From CAVWSM01 sp963799425 (GTDB taxonomy: Bacteria; Actinomycetota; Actinomycetes; Jiangellales; Jiangellaceae), in NCBI GenBank assembly GCA_963799425.1, contig CAWCXA010000015.1:1-64000 (forward strand): a stretch of DNA of 64,000 nt, written 5' to 3'. Position 1 is the stretch's first letter. Every line of letters starts with the position of its first letter. This document shows, piece after piece, positions 44,750-55,033 of this stretch. The translations under genes were made by a program, and so were the position numbers. The notes beneath the pieces are model-generated. The model ran no database searches, had not been told where the DNA came from, and was given only the letters and a program-made list of their open reading frames with translations.

Positions 44750-45373
44750 TCACGTCCCTGCGCGCAGTCCCCGTGTGTCGAGCCCAAGGTCGCGCAGCTC
44801 AAGCTTCGCGAGGGCCGAGATCGTCTCGCTATCGCCGCGCCGCCATCGATCCACGACGCCGTCAGCACCCACAGTGGCCAGCTGACGAAGTGGTCGCGTG
44901 GCCAATGCGCGCATGGCGAGCAGGTCGGCGCCATCGCGGTCGAGCAGCACCAGGCGGGCGGCTCGGGCTCGGCGCATCCAGACCAGGCGTGGCAGTCCCC
45001 AGACCAGCAACGCGAAGAGGATCGCTCCGCCGGCGAGCACGATCGCAAGCAGCCATGCCACGTCGTTGACCGCATCCTGCTGACTCTGACCGGCCGACGC
45101 GATTCCCGAGGAGGCATCGGCAGCCGCATTGAAGGGCGCCGCCAAGGCGCGACCGGCGAGTGGAACGCCGTCGACCCGATCGCTGGCGTCCTGCATGCTG
45201 CCCGCCAGGTCTGCGCCGGCGCGCTCCATCGTGCGGCCGGGACCGGCGAGCGCGTCCACGAGGTCGAACGCCTGCTTGGCAAACCAGATCGAGCCGACGA
45301 TCCAGGCGACCGCGATGGCATCGGCGACAATCTGGCGGGTGCGGCGAGCGGGAAGATCCGCGTACAGCTGCAT
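44750..45373 (-). CDS. Conserved membrane protein of unknown function
   Basis: A 207-residue protein with two hydrophobic segments: IVADAIAVAWIVGSIWFAKQ and WLLAIVLAGGAILFALLVWG. The intervening extracytoplasmic loop is long and alanine rich, and the C-terminal region is basic (LRQLATVGADGVVDRWR). The start is placed at 45373 (MQLYADLPARR); upstream ATGs at 45397 and 45451 are in frame. Function unknown. Confidence 0.7.
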   Translation of the reverse strand: MQLYADLPARRTRQIVADAIAVAWIVGSIWFAKQAFDLVDALAGPGRTMERAGADLAGSMQDASDRVDGVPLAGRALAAPFNAAADASSGIASAGQSQQDAVNDVAWLLAIVLAGGAILFALLVWGLPRLVWMRRARAARLVLLDRDGADLLAMRALATRPLRQLATVGADGVVDRWRRGDSETISALAKLELRDLGLDTRGLRAGT

Positions 45374-45691
45374 CGCCGGATACGTACCCGACCGCATCCT
45401 CCCCGACAAATCGGCAGCGGCCGTCACCGCGAGGTGAAACCGACATCCCACTCTTCTTGGACACCTAGAGGCCGCAGCCCGCGTACCTGTGCGACCGTCA
45501 ACCGAAGAACCCGACTGCGGCGGGTATCAGCGCATGAGCACCGAGTGTCCTTCTAATCATTGGGCTTGACGGGCGCAGAGCGCGCTCGGGACGATCCGAC
45601 GCGGGGCGTAGATGGCAACAGCGGCAACCGAACGCTCGAGATCGCGACCGGGGTCGCGTCGGATGCGCACGACCGCCGGTCCGGCCTCACC
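45374..45691. other. Intergenic region between divergent genes
   Basis: About 318 bp between a membrane protein and the SARP-type regulator. It probably holds both promoters. I see no clear hairpin, tRNA or repeat. An in-frame extension of the regulator gene to 45560 is possible but has no family-like N-terminus. Confidence 0.5.
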
Positions 45692-48600
45692 ATGCGCCTG
45701 CTCGGGCAGGCCTCGGTTCGGTTTGCCGGGACCGACATCCCGGGCTTCGAGTCCAACAGGCTCCAGCTCTTGCTCGCCCGTCTGCTCATCGGGGGTCCCA
45801 TCCCGCAATCCCGACAGCACGTCGCGTTCTCCCTCTGGCCTGACTCCAGCGATGAGCAGGCGCGGACCAACTTGCGGCACCTGCTGCACCATCTCAAGAA
45901 CGCCTTGCCGGACCCGGGATCGCTATCTGGATCTGTCGAGAACGACGATCCAGTGGCGAACGGATGCCCCGGCGTGGGTCGACGTCGAATCGTTCCAGGA
46001 CGCGGTGCGTCAGGCAAAGGACGCCGAAAGTGTCACTCTCAAAAGAGAGTGGCTGACGATCGCCGCCGACGCCTACGGCGGTGACCTGCTGCCGGGCAGC
46101 TATGACGACTGGGTGCTGACGGAACGCGGGCGGTTGCGTTCGTCGGCGATCGCAGTGCTCGACCAGCTTGCGGGGGGCAGCGAGGACGACGGTGACCTGC
46201 CCGGCGCCACGCATCGCGCGCAAGCGCTCCTACACCTGGATCCGACACATGAGCCGAGCTATCGACGTCTCATGCGTCTCTACGCTGCCGCGGGCGATCG
46301 TGCGCGCAGCCTTCGGGTGTTTCACGAGTGCGTCCGAGCTCTTGATCGGGCGGCCGGCGTGGCACCGGGCTCGGCGACACAGGCTGTCTATCGGTCGCTG
46401 CTGGAGGCTGCGCCGGCGCCGGCGCTGACGGCGGCCGCACCTCACGTCGTGGGACGCGATGGCGACCTGGCGATGTCCCACGCCGTCTGGCGCGAGGCAC
46501 GTTCGGGTCCCGGGCGGATGCTCCTGGTCACCGGCGAACCTGGCATCGGCAAGTCCCGGTTGCTCGAGGAGTTCGCCGATGGTCTCGAAAGGGACGGCAT
46601 CCGCGTTGCCCGAAGCCGGGCGTATGCGGCCGAGGGGCGGCTGGCCTACGGACCGGTCACTGACTGGCTCAAGTCCCCGACACTGTGGCCGACGGTCTCC
46701 ACGCTGGACCCGACCTGGCGGAGCGAAGTGGCCCGCCTGTTGCCCCAGCTCTCCTTGCCTGAACGGCAGAGTGCTCCCGAACCCGTGGGCGACGCCGCGA
46801 GACGCGCCAGGCTTTTCGACGGTTTGCGATACGCGTTGCTTTCGAGTCACAAACCGACGTTGCTCATCGTCGACGACCTGCAGTGGTGCGACGCCGACAC
46901 GCTTGCCTTCCTGCACTACTTCGTACGGGAGTCGGGCTCGGCGCCGGTCATGGTTGCGGGCTCCGCCCGTACCGAAGAGGTCGACGCAGGCCATCCACTG
47001 TCGACCGTCGCGACAGGCTTACATCACGCCGGGCTGCTGACCGAGATCGCGCTGGGGCCACTCGACGCTGAGTCAACCGCTGAGCTCGGGCGACGATTGC
47101 GTGGGGCGGACCTCTCCACGCTGGAGGCAACGAAGCTCTACGCCGAGTCCGAAGGAAACCCGCTGTTCATCGTCGAAGCAATCCGCGCGGCGGGGGGACG
47201 ATCGGCCGACGACGAGCGCCGGCTCGTCCAGCCGACGGTTTCCGGTGTCATCCAAGCACGTCTCGGACAGCTCACCCCCGGGGGGCGCAGGCTCGTCGAG
47301 ATCTGTGCCACTGTCGGCCGGGCGTTCTCCCTCGAGCTCCTGGAAGCCGCCTGGACAGGTGAGCGCAATGAGCTCGTCGACGCGCTGGACGAGCTGTGGC
47401 GCCGCCGCATTGTGCGCGAGCTAGGCGACGCGTACGACTTCACCCACGACCGGTTGAGGGAAGTCGCCCTCGCCGCCATCAGCCCCGTGCGGCGCCGAAG
47501 TCTGCACACGACGGTCGCCAGTGCTCTTGCAGAGGTGCACCACGACGACCTGGATCGAATTGTGGCCGAGCTGGCCACCCACTACGAGAGCTCGGGGCAC
47601 ATCCGTGAGGCCATCGCGGCCCATCGCCAGGCAGCGGCCCATGCCCGATCGTTGTTCGCCACAGCTGAGGTGATCGCCGCCCTGCGCCGGGCCCTGAATC
47701 TGGTGGCCCGCCTGACCGCCGCTCGGGAGCGCGAGGAAACAGAGCTCGCGGTACGCACGGCACTCGCCGTCCCGCTGGTGTCGCGATTCGGGTACGGGTC
47801 GAACGAGGTCCGTGAGCAATACACCCAGGTCGGGCGGCTTGCCCGCAAGCTCGGCGCGGAGATCACGCCGTCGGCGGAACGGGGTCTTGGCCTACTGAGC
47901 CTGTCCAACTGTCGGTTCGACGAGGCCGCGGAGCGTGCGGCGAACTTGGTCCGACGGGGTGAGCAGGGTGATCCGATCTCACTCGTGGAAGGCCACTACC
48001 TGTTCGGCGTGAACGACTTCTGGCGCGCTCGGTTCGCAGAATCGGAGACTCATCTGCGGGAGGCCATGTCGCGGTACAACCCCGACGAGCGCGCCACTCA
48101 TCTTCGCGCCTACGCCCAGGACCCATATGCCGTATGCGCCAGCCGGCTAGCCGTCACCGTGTGGTGGCGAGGTGATGACGACGAAGCCGTACGGCTGATG
48201 GCCGAGGCCAGACGGTACGCGTCGGAGATCCGCGACCCGTTCACACTCGCGTACGTCGCATGCTGGGAAGGTTGGCTCGCTCTCCTCCGCGAGGACGACG
48301 AGCAGGTAGCCGCGACTGCTCGGTTCGGCGCACAGCTGTGGACCGGCCGGACGCCGTTCTTCGAACCCATGGGCGATCTTCTGCGGGGATGGGTCCAGGT
48401 GCGGCAGGGCAAGCGCGCCGGGCTCCGGCTGGTCCGCCGGGCTGCTGAGACCTACCGAGACCCAGCGCGCCAGCTCTATCTCATCTTCGTCCTGGCGGTC
48501 CTCGGCCGCGCTCTCGCGCTGGCTGACGCATCCCAGGAAGCTTTGACCGTTGTGGCCGAGGCCAGCACCTTCGCTGACCGCACCGGGCAGCGCTACCTCG

Positions 48601-48758
48601 ATTCCGACCTGCTCCGCCTCGAGGGTGAGCTCCACATCGCGACCGGGGACGCCGAGCGGGGCGCGGCACTGATCCGGCGCGCCATTGACGTCGCGCGTGA
48701 TCAGGGAGCCATGGCCCACGAGCGGTTTGCCGAGCGCTCGCTGCTTGCACTCGGATAG
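45692..48758 (+). pseudogene. SARP/BTAD regulator with AAA-type ATPase and TPR region, frameshifted as sequenced
   Basis: A large regulator of about 1,021 residues once corrected. It opens with a SARP-type winged helix (LWPDSSDEQARTNLRHLLHHL), then a BTAD domain (about residues 90-230, ending GSATQAVYRSLLEA). A P-loop ATPase follows (VTGEPGIGKSRLLEEF, LLIVDDLQWCDADTL), and the C-terminal half is a tetratricopeptide-like helical array. An extra C in CCCGGG at about 45913-45918 breaks the frame near residue 75. Such proteins activate neighbouring genes in response to stress or secondary-metabolism signals. The likely targets are the FAD oxidase and nitrilase genes downstream. Confidence 0.82.
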
Positions 48759-48761
48759 GAC

Positions 48762-48780
48762 GGAACGCTAAGGGAACGCT
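48762..48780 (+). promoter_or_regulatory. Candidate SARP direct-repeat binding site
   Basis: GGAACGCT at 48762-48769 is repeated at 48773-48780, giving an 11-bp period. SARP regulators bind direct heptamer-like repeats with this period, placed about 8 bp upstream of a -10 box. CATGGT at 48789-48794 has that spacing and matches three of six -10 positions. The site is 46 bp before the FAD oxidase start. Confidence 0.5.
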
Positions 48781-48825
48781 GTCGCCCCCATGGTCGTGGC
48801 TAAACATCCGATGGGGAGGACACGC

Positions 48826-50194
48826 ATGCAGGACGAGACCATAAGCGCGCTCCGAGAAGCCGTTCGAGGGCCGGTCTTCGCTCCGGGGGACGAGGGCTAC
48901 GACGAGGCACGTGCTGTCCACAACGCCATGCACGATCGCCGGCCCGCGGTGGTGATACGCGCTGTAGACGTGGCGGATGTACGGGCGGGTGTCGCGCTGG
49001 CCCGTGAGCAGGGGGTTGATCTGGCCGTTCGGGGCGGGGGGCACAGCGTGCCCGGATACGGTACGAGCGACGGCGGCGTCGTGCTCGACCTGTCGGGCAT
49101 GCGCTGGGTTCACGTCGATCCAGAGGCCCGGACGGCCAGAGCCGGTGGCGGCACCACCTGGGGGGACTTCAACCACGCCACCAACGCCTTCGGTCTCGCA
49201 ACCACCGGAGGAATCATCTCGACGACGGGCGTCGCCGGTCTGACGCTGGGCGGTGGGATCGGCTACCTCGCGCGGGGAGTCGGGCTCTCCTGCGACAACC
49301 TGCTCTCCGCTGACGTCGTGACCGCGGACGGACGGTTCCTCCATGCCAGTGACCAGCAGAACGAGGACCTGTTCTGGGCCCTGCGCGGTGGCGGTGGAAA
49401 CTTCGGCGTTGTCACTTCGCTGGAATACCAGCTACACGAGGTTCCGGAGCTGTACGGCGGACCGATTTTCTTCGAGGTCAAGGACGCGGCGACCGTGATG
49501 GCCGGCTACGCCGACTACATCAGCCAGGCCCCCGAGCAGCTGGGCGGCTTCTTCGCCTGGCAAATCGCCCCGCCGCTGCCGTTCATCCCCGAAGACCGGC
49601 ACGGGGACACCTTGTGTGTCCTGGTGATGGCCTGGGCCGGTCCCCCCTCCGAGGGTGAGCGCGCCTTGAAGCCCCTACGCGATCTCGCGCCTATTGTCGC
49701 CGAGCATGTCGGGCCGATGCCGTATCCCGCGCTGAATTCAGCCTTTGACGGTCTCGTGCCGAAGGGACTACAGCACTATTGGAAGGCTCAGTTCGTCCGT
49801 GAGTTGACGCCTGAGGCGATCGCCGCGCACGTCGAGCACGGTCCGCGGGTACCGCATGTTTCGTCGACGATGCACCTATACCCGATCAACGGTGCCGTGC
49901 AGCGGGTCGGATCGGACGAGACGGCTTTCCCGTTCCGAGACGTGACCTTCGCACCAGTAATCGCGGGCATGTGGCCGGATCCGGCGGACAACGAAGCCAA
50001 CATCGCGTGGGTCCGCGACTACTACGAGGCAATCAAGCCGTACGGCACTGACGCGGGCTACGTCAACTTCATGTCCGAGGACGACGCGGACCGCGTGCCC
50101 GTGAACTATGCAGCCAACTACCAGCGGCTCAGGGACGTCAAGAAGACGTACGACCGCCGACAACCTGTTCCACCTCAACCAGAACATCCGCTGA
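48826..50194 (+). CDS. FAD-binding BBE-type oxidoreductase, C-terminal frame break as sequenced
   Basis: A berberine-bridge-like flavoenzyme of about 455 residues. The FAD-binding part (PP-ALDH/BBE type) includes RGGGHSVPGYG, whose histidine is the usual covalent flavin site, and GLTLGGGIGYL. The C-terminal BBE motif is YAANYQRLRDVKKTYD followed by DNLFHLNQNIR in another frame; a one-base insertion at about 50154-50158 splits them, so the true end is at TGA 50192-50194. ATG 48826 follows GGGAGG. It probably oxidises a sugar, alcohol or alkaloid-like compound. Confidence 0.88.
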
Positions 50195-50212
50195 AGTGCC
50201 AACTGGCTCACG

Positions 50213-51169
50213 ATGGCGACGTTGACAGTTGCGGCGGTGCAGGCCGCTTACGTGCTGATGGATCGTGACGCGACTCTTTCCAAGGTGGAGGAGTTGCTTT
50301 CCGACCCATCGGTGCGGGCGGCGGACCTGGTCGTGTTTCCGGAGGCGTTCGTGCCCGGCACTCCTATCTGGATCGACGGCGCACGCATCTGGGACGGTGA
50401 CGAGCAGTGGTTCGAGATGTTCGCCGACCAGGCTGTCGTCGTGCCGAGCGAGGCGACAGATCGGATAGGCGCGGCGGCGCGGGAAGCCGGAACCTATCTG
50501 GTGATCGGGGTCAACGAACGCGAACCAACCGGGAGCACGATCTACAACACGGTGCTGTACTTCGATGCCGGCGGCAATCTGCTTGGCAAGCATCGCAAGC
50601 TGATGCCGACCGGCTCGGAGCGCACCGTGTGGGGAATGGGCGATGGCTCGACGCTCGACACCTATCCGACGCCTTTCGGACGTCTCGGCGGATTGATCTG
50701 CTGGGAGAACTACATGCCGCTGGCACGGTTCTACCTGTACTCGCAGGGTGTCGACGTGTGGGTGGCGCCCACGCTGGCGAGAGGTGACGGCTGGATCGCG
50801 ACGATGCGTCACATAGCTCGAGAAGGCCGCTGCTACGTGATCGGCGTGAACCCGTGCGTGCGCGTTGACCAGATCCCGGCCGGTTTCCCCGAGCGGGAGC
50901 GAGTGTGGCAGACCGATCCTGACGACCCTGACTGGGTGGAGCCCGGCAACACGGTGATCGTCGGCACCAATGGTGAGATCCTCGCCGGACCTGCTCGGCA
51001 TGCCGAGACAGTCCTGGTCGCCGAGCTGGATCTCACCAAGGTGCTGTCCGCCCGGAGGCTGTTCGACCCGGTCGGGCACTATCACCGCCCCGACGTGTTC
51101 CGCCTGGCCGTGGACACGGCGCCACGACCGGTAGTCACCGCTCTGCGCAACGGCAACGCCGACGACTGA
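50213..51169 (+). CDS. Nitrilase/carbon-nitrogen hydrolase family protein
   Basis: A 318-residue C-N hydrolase of the nitrilase branch. The catalytic triad is E44 (FPEAFVPG), K129 (GKHRKLMPT) and C163 (LICWENYMPL). It could hydrolyse a nitrile or amide to a carboxylic acid and ammonia. It starts 18 bp after the corrected end of the FAD oxidase gene, so the two form one unit with the SARP regulator. Confidence 0.92.
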   Translation: MATLTVAAVQAAYVLMDRDATLSKVEELLSDPSVRAADLVVFPEAFVPGTPIWIDGARIWDGDEQWFEMFADQAVVVPSEATDRIGAAAREAGTYLVIGVNEREPTGSTIYNTVLYFDAGGNLLGKHRKLMPTGSERTVWGMGDGSTLDTYPTPFGRLGGLICWENYMPLARFYLYSQGVDVWVAPTLARGDGWIATMRHIAREGRCYVIGVNPCVRVDQIPAGFPERERVWQTDPDDPDWVEPGNTVIVGTNGEILAGPARHAETVLVAELDLTKVLSARRLFDPVGHYHRPDVFRLAVDTAPRPVVTALRNGNADD

Positions 51170-51180
51170 CTTCCTCGGGC

Positions 51181-52719
51181 TCAGCCCAGCACGGACGGAG
51201 GTGCTACCTGCTGCCACCAGACGTAGAGCTCGTCCAGCCTCATTTCGGTATCCCCGGCCACGACGAGGAGGCTTTCGTCGTCGTACGTCCACATGGCGAT
51301 GGACCGGCCGCTGTTGGGGTCGACGAAGCAGGCCAGCGTGCCGCGGCCCACGTCGTTGTCGTTCCAGGTGCCTCGGCCGCCTTCTGGGCAGACCCCCGAA
51401 CCGAGGCCTGCGAGCCCTTGATCCACGGCTGACGCCATGCTGGTGAGGGAGTCGTAGGCGTAGAGCTGGACAAAGTCCGCTGTCAGGCTGACGCATGAAA
51501 CCGCGACGATCAGCCCACCGGTCAACGCCGGAGCAGGCGCTGCCAGCTCCGAGCATGGCGCACCTAACGAATCAGGGACAGCGTTGATGAGAGTCTGGGC
51601 CGGTGTGGGTTCGAGCGTCGTGTCCCCGGGTGCGGGAATCGGCTCGGGCGTCGGGTTGCTCACCACGTCATCGGCTGCATTCGGCGCAGCGCGCAAGGCG
51701 TCGCCCGCCTGGAAACCGGCGTAGATGAGCAGCGCAGCCACCGCGACTGCTCCAGCAGTGAGCATCGCGGCGCCCGCGGTTCGTCTCTCGTCGCGAGAGG
51801 CTCGGGTGAGTGCTCTGTCGAGCAAGGTCTTGGTGTCCTCGGGGAGCGCCGCGCGAAAGGCGGACGCCGACTCGGGATCGACTCGTGCCGCGAAGTGCAC
51901 AAGGCTGAGGAACCGGTTAGTCGCGTGCGGGACCGGACGGAACTGCTGGGCAAACCGCAGGATCAGGGACCTGCGGACCCGGTCGGCCTGCTTGATCAGG
52001 CCGCCCGCCTCAAGCTGCGGGCTCAGTTCTCGTCCAACCAACGTCCTGAAGACCGCGTCAAGACTGGTCCCGAAATCCCGGCTGCACGCAAACGCGATCC
52101 GATCGCCGGTATACACGGTGGCTCGCAACCACGGGCCGACGACGGGGGCCAGGAGGCGCCGCATACCGGCGTTGTCGAGCAGGAGCTCGAACAATGTCCA
52201 GCGATCATGCTTCGCTTTCAGCGCGCCGAAATAGGTGCCAAGGAGGAAGAGCAATTGTGGCCGGTTGGCCGGTGTGGTGATATCTGCGACCGCGCCACCC
52301 TCGACGAGGAGCACACGCACCCCGAAATAGCTCGTGAGCTGCGTCGGCGGTGACAGTTTCGGGACAACGAAGATGTCGACGCGTTTGTGATAGTCGACCA
52401 TGTTCCTAACCTCGTCGACCGCCGTTTGAAACTCCGGGAGCGTGTCGGGACCGACGAGTACCGCATCACCGAGGATCCGGACACGGTGTATCTGTAGCGT
52501 GACCCATAGCAACGACAAAGCAATCGCCAGGGCGACGATGGCAGCCAGCAGCGCTGGCAGGTCGAGTTGCGCAAGCCAAACGACAACCACGAGCAGACCG
52601 GAGACGGCGCTCACAACGGCGAGAGCAAAGCGGGAGGGCTCCGTCGGATATCGCAGGTCTCTGATGTGGAGCGTGTTCGCCGAGACGTGGACATCCGAAA
52701 GGTCACTAATTGCGGCCAT
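51181..52719 (-). CDS. Membrane protein with M48-like domain lacking HExxH
   Basis: A 512-residue protein. Two N-terminal membrane helices (FALAVVSAVSGLLVVVVWLA, LLAAIVALAIALSLLWVTL) precede a domain whose order resembles M48 metalloproteases: VDIFVVPKLSPPTQLTSYFG, a strand and helix, FLLGTYFGALKAKHDRWTLF where HExxH is expected, then ATVYTGDRIAF. The zinc-binding His residues are absent, so it is a pseudoprotease if the relationship holds. A C-terminal helix (about 375-395) and an extracellular tail follow. ATG 52719 is used. Function unknown. Confidence 0.65.
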   Translation of the reverse strand: MAAISDLSDVHVSANTLHIRDLRYPTEPSRFALAVVSAVSGLLVVVVWLAQLDLPALLAAIVALAIALSLLWVTLQIHRVRILGDAVLVGPDTLPEFQTAVDEVRNMVDYHKRVDIFVVPKLSPPTQLTSYFGVRVLLVEGGAVADITTPANRPQLLFLLGTYFGALKAKHDRWTLFELLLDNAGMRRLLAPVVGPWLRATVYTGDRIAFACSRDFGTSLDAVFRTLVGRELSPQLEAGGLIKQADRVRRSLILRFAQQFRPVPHATNRFLSLVHFAARVDPESASAFRAALPEDTKTLLDRALTRASRDERRTAGAAMLTAGAVAVAALLIYAGFQAGDALRAAPNAADDVVSNPTPEPIPAPGDTTLEPTPAQTLINAVPDSLGAPCSELAAPAPALTGGLIVAVSCVSLTADFVQLYAYDSLTSMASAVDQGLAGLGSGVCPEGGRGTWNDNDVGRGTLACFVDPNSGRSIAMWTYDDESLLVVAGDTEMRLDELYVWWQQVAPPSVLG

Positions 52720-52875
52720 GACGGCCTCCCGTGGGCCAGTACTGACGCCTAGATAGAGCGCCCACAGAGGAGTCAGATACAAATCCGCGCGTACGGTTGC
52801 TGCGCGATGGGCCGGACCGATCACCACCCGTTGACGAGCGGGGCCGCAATCCCGGCCGTCGCTCGGAGGTGTGGC

Positions 52876-53682
52876 GTGGTCGAGACGATCCGGTATGACA
52901 AGCGGGACCGCATGGCGTTCGTGACGTTGAACCGCCCGGAGGCCAAGAACGCGATCGATCCCGAGATGCACGACGAGCTGTGTCGCATCTGGAGGGACTT
53001 TCGTGACGACGACGATGTCGACGTCGCGATCATGTCTGGGGCGGGGTCGACGTTCTGTGCGGGTGCCGACCTTCGGACCTTCGTCCCGGCGAACTACGTC
53101 GACGCTGCCCCAAGCAGAGTGCGCGAAATCGTCGACTTGGGCATCGGTGGATTGACGCGCGGGCTGCACAAGATTCGCAAGCCAGTGATCGCCGCGATAG
53201 ACGGGTGGGCGCTGGCGGCGGGTCTCGAGCTAGCCCTGGCGTGTGATCTCCGGGTGGCTTCTGATCGTGCCATGTTCGGCTCGTTCGAGGCGCGCCGCGG
53301 GTTCCACCACGGCGATGGGGGGATCGCGCGCCTGGTCAACACCTGCGGCGTCGGGGTGGCCATGCAGCTGGTCCTCACTGCTGAGCCGATCGACGCGCAG
53401 CGCGCATTGCAGTGCAACCTCGTCATGAAGGTCGTGCCGCATGACCAATTGAGGGCTGAGGCTGAGCTCATCGCCCGGCAGATCCTGCGCAACTCACAGC
53501 GTGCGGTTCGCTCCGCAAAGGAGACAATTCTCGAAGTGATCGGGAAGCCACTGGACGATCAGCTGCGTATCGAAGGGTGGAACTCGTACACCTGCGTCGA
53601 TCGAGACGAGGCACGCGCTCTCTTGGAGCGCTTCTACGACAAGACCGATTCGGGACGAGGGGGCGAGAACGCTACCGACTAG
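52876..53682 (+). CDS. Enoyl-CoA hydratase/isomerase family protein
   Basis: A crotonase-fold enzyme of 268 residues. The oxyanion-hole segments are GAGSTFCAGADL and DGWALAAGLELALACDL. GTG 52876 follows GGAGG at 52865-52869; the in-frame ATG at 52807 has no support. It would act on an acyl-CoA, but the specific reaction is not clear. Its 3' end overlaps the convergent transglycosylase by 4 bp. Confidence 0.9.
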   Translation: MVETIRYDKRDRMAFVTLNRPEAKNAIDPEMHDELCRIWRDFRDDDDVDVAIMSGAGSTFCAGADLRTFVPANYVDAAPSRVREIVDLGIGGLTRGLHKIRKPVIAAIDGWALAAGLELALACDLRVASDRAMFGSFEARRGFHHGDGGIARLVNTCGVGVAMQLVLTAEPIDAQRALQCNLVMKVVPHDQLRAEAELIARQILRNSQRAVRSAKETILEVIGKPLDDQLRIEGWNSYTCVDRDEARALLERFYDKTDSGRGGENATD

Positions 53683-54473
53683 CCGCGACTCGCCGTGGCA
53701 AACGCGTCAGCCCGCGAGCGCACGACGTCGACGTAGTCGAGCGAGTGGTTGTAGGACAGGATCGCCCGATGCCAGGCGTCGCCGCGCGTGAGGTCGCTGC
53801 CGGAAGCACACAGGTAGCGCCCTGCCGCGAGCGTCGAGTCGTCGACCGATTGCGGGTCTGACTGTCCGTCGCCGTCGGCGTCGGCAGCCCATCGCGACCA
53901 GGTTGACGGGATGAACTGCATCGGGCCGACAGCTCGGTCCCACTGCGCGTCGCCGTCGAGGGTGCCGCCGTCGGTGTCGGCGATATGCGCGACCCCGGTT
54001 CCGTTCAGGGGTACCCCGATGATGGGCCGCTCCGCTCGACCGTCGGGCCCGAGGGCCAGCCCGCCGAACGTGCCGTGGCCGGACTCGACCGCACCGATTC
54101 CGGCCAGCGTCGGCCAGCCGAGCCGGCAACCCGGCTGCTCTTCGGCCAGCTGCAGAGTGGCGTTCGCGTACGCCTCCACCGCGCGGTCTGGGATACCGGT
54201 CTTCGCCGCGATCGCTTGCACCCATGCCGGGTCGACACTGCGCGCCACCCGCGACGCGCCTGCCGGAGGGGCGGCGACGCCTTCGCTCTGTTCGGGAGCC
54301 GCTGTCGGCGCGGCCGCGACCGGCTCGGCAGCGGTCTGCGCAGCTGCATAGCCCGCGAGCGGATCAGTCGTCGACAGTGAGGCGGCCCAGACACCCGCAC
54401 CGACGAGCACCCCGAGCCCCAGCACGATCATCGCGGTTGCCGCTCGCACCCAGTGACACTCGAAGGGCCACAT
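53679..54473 (-). CDS. Lytic murein transglycosylase (SLT_2/MltB-like), exported
   Basis: A 264-residue cell-wall enzyme. A membrane helix or signal (AMIVLGLGVLVGAGVWA) is followed by a linker rich in Ala and Pro and a lysozyme-like domain. The catalytic glutamate lies in GAVESGHGTFGG, and the family signature is GPMQFIPSTWSRWAADADGDG. It cleaves peptidoglycan glycan strands. Convergent with the hydratase. Confidence 0.9.
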   Translation of the reverse strand: MWPFECHWVRAATAMIVLGLGVLVGAGVWAASLSTTDPLAGYAAAQTAAEPVAAAPTAAPEQSEGVAAPPAGASRVARSVDPAWVQAIAAKTGIPDRAVEAYANATLQLAEEQPGCRLGWPTLAGIGAVESGHGTFGGLALGPDGRAERPIIGVPLNGTGVAHIADTDGGTLDGDAQWDRAVGPMQFIPSTWSRWAADADGDGQSDPQSVDDSTLAAGRYLCASGSDLTRGDAWHRAILSYNHSLDYVDVVRSRADAFATASRG

Positions 54474-54550
54474 GGCTCGCGGGCGACCAAGGAGTTAGGG
54501 CGACACACTCGCTGGGTGAACGAGGCGTGACTCCAACGCACGCCAACGCG

Positions 54551-55033
54551 TCAGAGCACCAGCCGTCGCTGGTGCTCTGTGAGGTGGTCACGCGGCGGTG
54601 GGAACCGGGCGGTGACGCCGTTGGGCACGAACCCGAGCCGCTCGTAGAGCCGGACGGCTGCGATGTTTGTGTCGACGACCTCGAGCTTGACCGCCGGAAA
54701 GCCCACCTCTCGGGCGAACTCGATCGCCGCCCGCGCGAGCCGCTCGCCGACTCCCTGTCCGCGGGCATGCGGGGAAACCCACATCGAGATGATCACTGCC
54801 TCGGTGTCGTCCCCAGGGTCTGGCCCGACGCCAACGAGGCCATCGTCGCCGGAGGTCGTGAAGTAGGCGGTCCGTGGTGTGGCTAGCCGGTCGCGCCAGA
54901 ACGCCTCCGGTTGCCCCAGAGATTGCTCGTAGGTGGTCCAGAAGGCGTCTGGAGCGTCCCGCAGGGCGGACAGCCGAAGTGTGCGGAACCGCTGCCAGTC
55001 GTCTGGCTGCAGCCGATCGATCATCGCGCTCAC
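54551..55033 (-). CDS. GNAT-family N-acetyltransferase
   Basis: A 160-residue acetyltransferase. The acetyl-CoA loop is SPHARGQGVGERLARAAIEFA, and the last strand region is NIAAVRLYERLGFV. Its ATG (55033) overlaps the proC stop, so the genes are translationally coupled. Substrate not known. Confidence 0.9.
   Translation of the reverse strand: MSAMIDRLQPDDWQRFRTLRLSALRDAPDAFWTTYEQSLGQPEAFWRDRLATPRTAYFTTSGDDGLVGVGPDPGDDTEAVIISMWVSPHARGQGVGERLARAAIEFAREVGFPAVKLEVVDTNIAAVRLYERLGFVPNGVTARFPPPRDHLTEHQRRLVL

Noticed and set aside
36044..55029. Genomic island with mobility genes
   Set aside because: The segment interrupts a conserved block, but I see no transposase, integrase or tRNA-flanked repeats. 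The DUF222/HNH gene alone is not enough.
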